Positions 55,890 to 64,000 of a DNA stretch of 64,000 nucleotides are shown piece after piece. The notes under the pieces are model-generated. The model did not search any database. It was not told the DNA's origin and was given only the letters and a program-made list of their open reading frames with translations. Location of the stretch: contig JAUCBJ010004750.1 of the NCBI GenBank assembly GCA_032718475.1, forward strand, positions 21,704 to 85,703, written 5' to 3'. The translations under genes were made by a program, and so were the position numbers. The stretch comes from Nemertoderma westbladi (taxonomy: Eukaryota; Xenacoelomorpha; Nemertodermatida; Nemertodermatidae). Each line of letters begins with the position of its first letter. Position 1 is the first letter of the stretch.

Positions 55890-58800
55890 GATTGAAACAT
55901 TGGAATTAAGTTCGTATCCATTGGAACTAAGTTCGCATGCATTGGAACTAAGTTCGCTTCCATTGGAACTAAATTCGCAGGCATTGGAACTAAATTCGCT
56001 TCCATTGGAACTAAATTCGCATCCATTGGAACTAAGTTCACATGCATTGGAACTAAATTCGCAGGCATTGGAACTAAGTTCGCATGCATTGGAACTAAAT
56101 TCGCATGCATTGGAACTAAGTTCGCTTCCATTGGAACTAAATTCGCAGGCATTGGAACTAAGTTCGCTTCCATTGGAACTAAATTCGCAGGCATTGGAAC
56201 TAAGTTCGCTTCCATTGGAACTAAGTTCGCTTCCATTGGAACTAAATTCGCTTCCATTGGAACTAAATTCGCATGCATTGGAACTAAGTTCGCTTCCATT
56301 GGAACTAAATTCGCAGGCATTGGAACTAAGTTCGCTTGCATTGGAACTAAATTCGCAGGCATTGGAACTAAGTTCGCTTCCATTGGAACTAAGTTCGCTT
56401 CCATTGGAACTAAATTCGCATGAATGGAACTAAGTTCGCTTCCATTGGAACTAAGTTCGCTTCCATTGGAACTAAATTCGCATGCATTGGAACTAAGTTC
56501 GCATCCATTGGAACTAAATTCGCAGGCATTGGAACGAAGTTCGCAGGCATTGGAACTAAGTTCGCTTCCATTGGAACTAAATTCGCAGGCATTGGAACTA
56601 AGTTCGCTTCCATTGGAACTAAATTCGCAGGCATTGGAACTAAATTCGCAGTCATTGGAACTAAGTTCGCATGCATTGGAACTAAATTCGCATGCATTGG
56701 AACTAAATTCGCAGGCATTGGAACTAAGTTCGCATGCATTGGAACTAAATTCGCATGCATTGGAACTAAGTTCGCTTCCATTGGAACTAAATTCGCAGGC
56801 ATTGGAACTAAATTCGCTTCCATTGGAACTAAATTCGCAGGCATTGGAACTAAGTTCGCTTCCATTGGAACTAAATTCGCAGGCATTGGAACTAAGTTCG
56901 CTTCCATTGGAACTAAATTCGCAGGCATTGGAACTAAATTCGCAGGCATTGGAACGAAGTTCGCAGGCATTGGAACTAAGTTCGCTTCCATTGGAACTAA
57001 ATTCGCAGGCATTGGAACTAAGTTCGCTTCCATTGGAACTAAATTCGCAGGCATTGGAACTAAATTCGCAGGCATTGGAACTAAGTTCGCTTCCATTGGA
57101 ACTAAATTCGCAGGCATTGGAACTAAATTCGCAGGCATTGGAACTAAGTTCGCTTCCATTGGAACTAAATTCGCAGGCATTGGAACTAAGTTCACTTCCA
57201 TTGGAACTAAATTCGCAGGCATTGGAACTAAGTTCGCTTCCATTGGAACTAAATTCGCAGGCAATGGAACTAAATTCGCAGGCATTGGAACTAAGTTCGC
57301 ATGCATTGGAACTAAATTCGCATGCATTGGAACTAAATTCGCATACATTGGAACTAAATTCGCATACATTGGAACTAAGTTCGCATGCATTGTAACTAAA
57401 TTCGCATACATTGGAACTAAGTTCGCATGCATTGGAACTAAGTTCGCTTCCATTGGAACTAAATTCGCATGCAATGGAACTAAGTTCGCATCCATTGGAA
57501 CTAAGTTCGCTTGCATTGCAAGTAAATTCGCATCCATTGGAACTAAATTCGCATCCATTGGAACTAAATTCGCATCCATTGGAACAACATTAGCATACAT
57601 TGGAATTAAGTTAGCATGCATTGGAACTAAGTTCGCTTCCATTGGAACTAAATTCGCATGCATTGGAACTAAGTTCGCATCCATTGGAACTAAGTTCGCT
57701 TGCATTGGAACTAAATTCGCATCCATTGGAACTAAGTTCGCATGCTTTGGGACTAAATTCGCATACATTGGAACTAAGTTCGCATGCATTGGAACTAAGT
57801 TCGCATCCATTGGAACTAAGTTCGCTTGCATTGGAACTAAATTCGCATCCATTGGAACTAAATTCGCATCCATTGGAACTAAATTCGCATCCATTGGAAC
57901 TAAATTCGCATCCATTGGAACTAAATTCGCATCCATTGGAACTAATTTCGCTTGCATTGGAACTAAATTAGCATCCATTGGATCTAAATTCGCATCCATT
58001 GGAACTAAATTCGCATCCATTGGAACTAAGTTCGCATGCATTGGAACTAAGTTCGCTTCCATTGGAACTAAATTCGCATGCATTGGAACTAAGTTCGCTT
58101 CCATTGGAACTAGATTCGCATGCATTGGAACTAATTTTGCTTCCATTGGAACTAAATTCGCATCCATTGGAACTAAGTTCGCATGCATTGGAACTAAGTT
58201 CGCTTCCATTGGAACTAAATTCGCATGCATTGGAACTAAGTTCGCATGCATTGGAACTAAATTCGCATACATTGGAACTAAATTCGCATACATTGGAACT
58301 AAATTCGCATACATTGGAACTAAGTTCGCATGCATTGTAACTAAATTCGCATACATTGGAACTAAGTTCGCATGCATTGGAACTAAGTTCGCTTCCATTG
58401 GAACTAAATTCGCATGCAATGGAACTAAGTTCGCATCCATTGGAACTAAGTTCGCTTGCATTGCAACTAAATTCGCATCCATTGGAACTAAATTCGCATC
58501 CATTGGAACTAAATTAGCATACATTGGAATTAAGTTAGCATGCATTGGAACTAAGTTCGCTTCCATTGGAACTAAATTCGCATACATTGGAACTAAATTC
58601 GCATGCATTGGAACTAAGTTCGCTTCCATTGGAACTAAATTCGCATCCATTGGAACTAAGTTCGCATGCATTGGAACTAAGTTCGCTTCCATTGGAACTA
58701 AATTCGCATGAATGGAACTAAATTCGCATCCATTGGTACTAAATTCGCTTGCATTGGAACTAAGTTCGCTTCCATTGGAACTAAATTCGCATCCATTGGA

Positions 58801-61620
58801 ACTAAGTTCGCATGCATTGGAACTAAGTTCGCTTCCATTGGAACTAAATTCGCATGAATGGAACTAAGTTCGGTTCCATTGGAACTAAATTCTCATGCAT
58901 TGGAACTAAGTTCGCTTCCATTGGAACTAAATTCGCTTCCATTGGAACTAAGTTCGCTTCCATTGGAACTAAGTTCGCTTCCATTGGAACTAAATTCGCA
59001 TGCATTGGAACTAAGTTCGCATCCATTGGAACTAAATTCGCAGGCATTGGAACGAAGTTCGCATCCATTGGAACTAAATTCGCAGGCATTGGAACGAAGT
59101 TCGCAGGCATTGGAACTAAGTTCGCTTCCATTGGAACTAAATTCGCAGGCATTGGAACTAAATTCGCAGTCATTGGAACTAAGTTCGCATGCATTGGAAC
59201 TAAATTCGCATGCATTGGAACTAAATTCGCAGGCATTGGAACTAAGTTCGCATGCATTGGAACTAAATTCGCATGCATTGGAACTAAGTTCGCTTCCATT
59301 GGAACTAAATTCGCAGGCATTGGAACTAAATTCGCTTCCATTGGAACTAAATTCGCAGGCATTGGAACTAAGTTCGCTTCCATTGGAACTAAATTCGCAG
59401 GCATTGGAACTAAGTTCGCTTCCATTGGAACTAAATTCGCAGGCATTGGAACTAAATTCGCAGGCATTGGAACGAAGTTCGCAGGCATTGGAACTAAGTT
59501 CGCTTCCATTGGAACTAAATTCGCAGGCATTGGAACTAAGTTCGCTTCCATTGGAACTAAATTCGCAGGCATTGGAACTAAATTCGCAGGCATTGGAACT
59601 AAGTTCGCTTCCATTGGAACTAAATTCGCAGGCATTGGAACTAAATTCGCAGGCATTGGAACTAAGTTCGCTTCCATTGGAACTAAATTCGCAGGCATTG
59701 GAACTAAGTTCACTTCCATTGGAACTAAGTTCGCAGGCATTGGAACTAAGTTCGCATCCATTGGAACTAAGTTCGCTTGCATTGCAACTAAATTCGCATC
59801 CATTGGAACTAAATTCGCATCCATTGGAACTAAATTCGCATCCATTGGAACAAAATTAGCATACATTGGAATTAAGTTAGCATGCATTGGAACTAAGTTC
59901 GCTTCCATTGGAACTAAATTCGCATGCATTGGAACTAAGTTCGCATCCATTGGAACTAAGTTCGCTTGCATTGGAACTAAATTCGCATCCATTGGAACTA
60001 AGTTCGCATGCTTTGGGACTAAATTCGCATACATTGGAACTAAGTTCGCATGCATTGGAACTAAGTTCGCATCCATTGGAACTAAGTTCGCTTGCATTGG
60101 AACTAAATTCGCATCCATTGGAACTAAATTCGCATCCATTGGAACTAAATTCGCATCCATTGGAACTAAATTCGCATCCATTGGAACTAATTTCGCTTGC
60201 ATTGGAACTAAATTAGCATCCATTGGATCTAAATTCGCATCCATTGGAACTAAATTCGCATCCATTGGAACTAAGTTCGCATGCATTGGAACTAAGTTCG
60301 CTTCCATTGGAACTAAATTCGCATGCATTGGAACTAAGTTCGCTTCCATTGGAACTAGATTCGCATGCATTGGAACTAATTTTGCTTCCATTGGAACTAA
60401 ATTCGCATCCATTGGAACTAAGTTCGCATGCATTGGAACTAAGTTCGCTTCCATTGGAACTAAATTCGCATGCATTGGAACTAAGTTCGCATGCATTGGA
60501 ACTAAATTCGCATACATTGGAACTAAATTCGCATACATTGGAACTAAATTCGCATACATTGGAACTAAGTTCGCATGCATTGTAACTAAATTCGCATACA
60601 TTGGAACTAAGTTCGCATGCATTGGAACTAAGTTCGCTTCCATTGGAACTAAATTCGCATGCAATGGAACTAAGTTCGCATCCATTGGAACTAAGTTCGC
60701 TTGCATTGCAACTAAATTCGCATCCATTGGAACTAAATTCGCATCCATTGGAACTAAATTAGCATACATTGGAATTAAGTTAGCATGCATTGGAACTAAG
60801 TTCGCTTCCATTGGAACTAAATTCGCATACATTGGAACTAAATTCGCATGCATTGGAACTAAGTTCGCTTCCATTGGAACTAAATTCGCATCCATTGGAA
60901 CTAAGTTCGCATGCATTGGAACTAAGTTCGCTTCCATTGGAACTAAATTCGCATGAATGGAACTAAATTCGCATCCATTGGAACTAAATTCGCTTGCATT
61001 GGAACTAAGTTCGCTTCCATTGGAACTAAATTCGCATCCATTGGAACTAAGTTCGCATCCATTGGAACTAAGTTCGCTTCCATTGGAACTAAGTTCGCTT
61101 CCATTGGAACTAAATTCGCATGAATGGAACTAAGTTCGGTTCCATTGGAACTAAATTCGCATGCATTGGAACTAAGTTCGCTTCCATTGGAACTAAATTC
61201 GCATCCATTGGAACTAAGTTCGCATCCATTGGAACTAAGTTCGCTTCCATTGGAACTAAATTCGCATGAATGGAACTAAGTTCGCTTCCATTGGAACTAA
61301 GTTCGCTTCCATTGGAACTAAGTTCGCTTCCATTGGAACTAAGTTCGCTTCCATTGGAACTAAATTCCCATGAATGGAACTAAGTTCGCTTCCATTGGAA
61401 CTAAGTTCGCTTCCATTGGAACTAAATTCACATGCATTGGAACTAAGTTCGCTTCCATTGGAACTAAATTCGCATGCATTGGAACTAAGTTCGCTTCCAT
61501 TGGAACTAAGTTCGCATGCATTGGAACTAAGTTCGCTTCCATTGGAACTAAGTTCGCATGCAATGGAACTAAGTTCGCTTCCATTGGAACTAAATTCGCA
61601 TGCATTGGAACTAAGTTCGT
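55890..61620. repeat. Right arm, 21-bp satellite, about 270 copies with a duplicated higher-order block
   Basis: Every unit has attggaactaa plus a variable trinucleotide context (gcatcc, gcatgc, gcaggc, gcttcc, gcatac). Block 56410-58705 is nearly repeated at 58846-60951 (offsets of 2245-2266 bp). Rare marker units shared between the blocks include aattagcatacattggaatt (57588 and 59855) and ctttgggactaaattcgc (57745 and 60012). Both end with a shortened unit gcatgaatggaac. Because 21 is divisible by 3 and the unit lacks stops in several frames, frames of more than 700 codons appear on both strands. Confidence 0.95.
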
Positions 61621-61634
61621 GCTACCTTGCGGCC

Positions 61635-62787
61635 AATGAATGTGCTCCTCTGTTTGATACAACAAAGACTATTGTGTGCAAATCGTAGGGTTCCGGTTCC
61701 GAAAGAAAGATAACATTACCTGAAGAACCGACACAACTTTTACAATGAAATCATTTCATCGGTATTAATAAGATAACATACATTCCTTCCTTAAGATAGA
61801 AATTAAATAAATAAAACGGTTGCCTAGACGACAAAGTGACGTTATTTATATTTGTATGACAATTATTTGCACAAGTTATTTAGGTAGCAAGGGTCAATAT
61901 GATTGAGACAATCAAACGTATTAAGAGATCTGCATGATATATATATATAGATGAATAGAAATGTGTTCATATCATTCGATTAGATTGTTGTACTTGTAAA
62001 TAGAATTCGTTTATGTTTATATTACATCTCGTAAGAAGGTATAAGAATCATCAGGTAGAAGGGACCTATTACGCGTCACGCGTCTCATCAAATAGGGCCT
62101 ACCTGTTCTAGGTATTTGATCCATGACCAATCACGACCCAGTAAAAAGAAAATCTAAATGAGTATACGATTCCATACCATTGAAACAACATACTGTTAAT
62201 ATAATAATATTGCTGGTGTAACTTTACTCTGTGTAATATTTTTGGTTTTCGTCTGTAGGTGCAACATGTCTTTGCTACAAGTTTTTACGGTAGCCCGCTG
62301 GGGAATCTCTGGTGTATATAGTTGTTGTCAGACACTTTTTAAATCGTGGAACATTAAGGTTATATTAGTATATCGTTTAGGGTTGAGAATTCACATAGCT
62401 TCATAGTAGAAGGATTACCACACGTTAAATGTAACTTTAAAGTGTTGTGATGTAATTTTACTAACGGTTCAGAATCTATTTCGATTTTAACGAGTTTTAG
62501 TAAACAGTCAATCAATTATTTTTCTTATAAATATATGCCTAGGGTGATAATTTAAAAGACAATTTTAATAAATAAATAAAGATAATTTACAAGATAGGGG
62601 TGGGGGGGGGGGGCGGGGGGGGGGGGGCTCCTACATTATTAATTTAGTTTTTTCTTACTGGTTTGGAGATTTGGTTGTTTTCTGTGGTTATTCTTTATGC
62701 ACTAGGTATTCTCCTGTAGGAAATCCGTTCATGTTCAATGAAGAACACCGCAAGGTAATTTTGTGGTTCTAGGACAATCGATTAAAA
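61635..62787. other. Spacer without recognised genes
   Basis: AT-rich. An impure G run lies at 62597-62627. No exon or repeat supported. Confidence 0.4.
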
Positions 62788-63567
62788 CAACTACTACTAC
62801 TACTACTAGAATGCTATGCATTGCACCTGCATTTTTAAGAATGTGCCGGCTTGTCGACAAAATTGCGCCGCCACAACTCCCTATCACCCATGACATTTGC
62901 TAGATCATCCGCATCTTCAAGGCCAGTGTCCTTTAAGATGCGTCTCAAGAAAGTCATGGGCTGTCCACCATGCTTATTCACTTCATGAGGCTGCCAAAGC
63001 GCAAGATTATGCACTGGCTGGTCCTCACGGCGAAAGCAATGTCCTGCAAAGCGGAGGCGGCATCGTTCTAGTGTCAAGCTTGGGGGAACCAATGAGACAC
63101 CTCCAATGTTATATAGTGTCTGGTTGGAGATGTGTGCATTGTACTTGACACAATTAACCCGGCGTAGCATTCTTGTGAATGTGCCATTCAGAGATTTGGT
63201 GTCCTCAGCAGTTAGAGCCCAGCATGGACTCCCTTAGAGGAGTACTGGAACTACTGCTGCTCTAAATAATCGGACCTTAAGTTTCCGATTAATTCTATGT
63301 GGCTTCCAAATCATGGAAAGCCTATTCAAGGCTGCCCATGCCTTTCCCTTACGTATTCGAAAGTCCTCACCTGACTTCCGGATCCATGATCCCAGGTAAC
63401 AGAAGTCGTCCACATGCTCAAGCATACCATCCTTTGAGCTTATGCTCATCCGGTCAGAGACTTGCTGAGGACTTTCAAAGTTAACTGTCAAAATTTTGTC
63501 TTTTTGGAGTTAAAAAAGACCAACACTAGAAGCAGCCTGTTCTAATGAACTGATGAGCCGTTGGTCT
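62788..63567 (-). pseudogene. RTE-type LINE, 5'-truncated, minus strand
   Basis: From (ACT)n at 62790 it matches the complement of 4975 back to about 4170 of the RTE element. The minus-strand frames read VNFESPQQVSDRMSISSKDG, VDDFCYLGSWIRKSGED, a stop at about 63236 (the complement of ccttagagg), then YNAHISNQTLYNIGGVSLV and DLANVMGDRELWRRNFVDKP. Other damage includes a shift near 63505. The 5' breakpoint is near 63567. No convincing target duplication seen. Confidence 0.93.
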
Positions 63568-64000
63568 CCCTCTAGTGATATTATACTCGTGATATTATGT
63601 CCATTGGTACATTTGATGCACTTTTGTCTGGGGACAAAAATGCCCTTTTTTAATGTATATTTCAAAGAATTTATCTTGCATCTCTAGTGTACGGCCTCCC
63701 ATAGTCTACCATGTATTCTATAATTTGAGATGCAAGATGCAAAAAATAGAATATCAAGGATGTCCTATTTGCATCTTGCATCATGAATCTCTAGTGTGCG
63801 CGGTCTGATAGGAAATAATGTACAGTAAAAAAAATTTTGCATCAAGTGCGGGGCGGGCCTCAAATATAAACGGATTGTCACATATAAATAGATAGATCGA
63901 TTGATTGTTGAACAATAAGTTACACAATCATTCAGCATGTCCGATTTTTAACAGACATATATGTTTTAGTTCTACTGCAGTTAATAATTTTAATGCGAGT
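63568..64000. other. Terminal spacer with one perfect hairpin
   Basis: A perfect 15-bp inverted repeat, gatgcaagatgcaaa (63729-63743) / tttgcatcttgcatc (63768-63782), has a 24-nt loop. A related segment, tctctagtgtacggcc, recurs near 63681 and 63790. No gene is seen. Confidence 0.6.

Larger units (their letters stand above)
54983..61634. mobile_element. Foldback-like element: inverted 21-bp satellite arms around a 480-bp core, 8-bp direct repeats outside
   Basis: The element proper is 54991-61626. The left arm (about 55010-55410) carries 21-bp units in one orientation (aacttagttccaatgcatgc). The right arm (about 55890-61620) carries the same unit inverted (gcatgcattggaactaagtt). Between them, the inner edges are themselves inverted repeats (aatgtttcaggtgtggggcg, agccacgtagttggcgaag versus the complement at about 55862-55904). 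TTGCGGCC occurs at 54983-54990 and 61627-61634. The layout resembles foldback elements. No transposase is present. Confidence 0.6.

Noticed and set aside
56410-60956. Open frames of about 700-760 codons on both strands
   Set aside because: The 21-bp monomer is a multiple of three and lacks stops in several frames on both strands. Frames end only where monomer length changes. No start context, composition or domain supports a protein.

Overview
The window is eukaryotic and almost certainly from an invertebrate animal. It carries LINEs of two or three families, a BEL/Pao-type LTR retrotransposon (a superfamily known only from metazoans), several inverted-repeat DNA transposons, large minisatellite arrays, and a few spliced host exons with GT/AG borders. 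I cannot place the species. No prokaryotic operon, rRNA, tRNA or CRISPR array was seen. Roughly a third of the window (about 22 kb) is tandem repeat in about ten unrelated families with monomers of 16, 21, 25, 31/32, 32, 33, 38, 47, 63 and 70 bp.

Layout. 1-7,092: a decayed LINE (LINE-A) whose endonuclease region was hit by a 3.3 kb RTE-type LINE. The insertion is flanked by an exceptionally long target-site duplication of about 342 bp. 7,093-10,156: 47-bp array. 10,697-14,684: 32-bp array. 15,526-15,910: a small MITE-like element. 15,935-28,207: a complete LTR element with 1,257-bp LTRs that differ at only about three bases, a 5-bp GATCC target duplication, a 2.4 kb leader, a Gag-protease ORF that has lost its RT core and integrase, and a second ORF with three zinc-knuckle-like motifs. 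28,683-32,880: LINE remnants, a 913-bp inverted-repeat transposon, and a 70-bp satellite made from the 3' end of the RTE element.

Host genes. Gene A (minus strand; exons near 30,417-30,592, 33,520-33,681 and 35,234-35,773) has introns filled with repeats. Gene C (plus strand; 37,075 to 39,117, probably 39,412 originally) is intronless as seen, proline-rich, and carries three TQT motifs and a repetitive, frameshifted C-terminus. Genes A and C are head to head, about 1.3 kb apart. Gene B (minus strand; exons near 50,771-50,946, 51,733-51,794 and 54,603-54,651) encodes the lysine-rich C-terminus of an unidentified, probably nuclear protein.

40-64 kb: 16-, 63-, 38-, 25- and 31/32-bp arrays, two inverted-repeat elements (574 and 1,098 bp), and a 6.6 kb foldback-like structure (54,991-61,626). 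The foldback has arms that are inverted 21-bp satellite arrays, and 8-bp direct repeats flank it. Further RTE 3' fragments lie at 46,254-46,483 (plus) and 62,788-63,567 (minus).

Recurring theme: minisatellites here are tied to other features. One is a multimer of a LINE 3' end. One repeats the 5' splice site of the exon it touches. One starts about 20 bp inside an intron between 8-bp direct repeats. One forms the arms of a foldback element. Most long open frames in the arrays are by-products of repeat periodicity and are not reported as genes. All coordinates and comparisons were made by eye, without searches.
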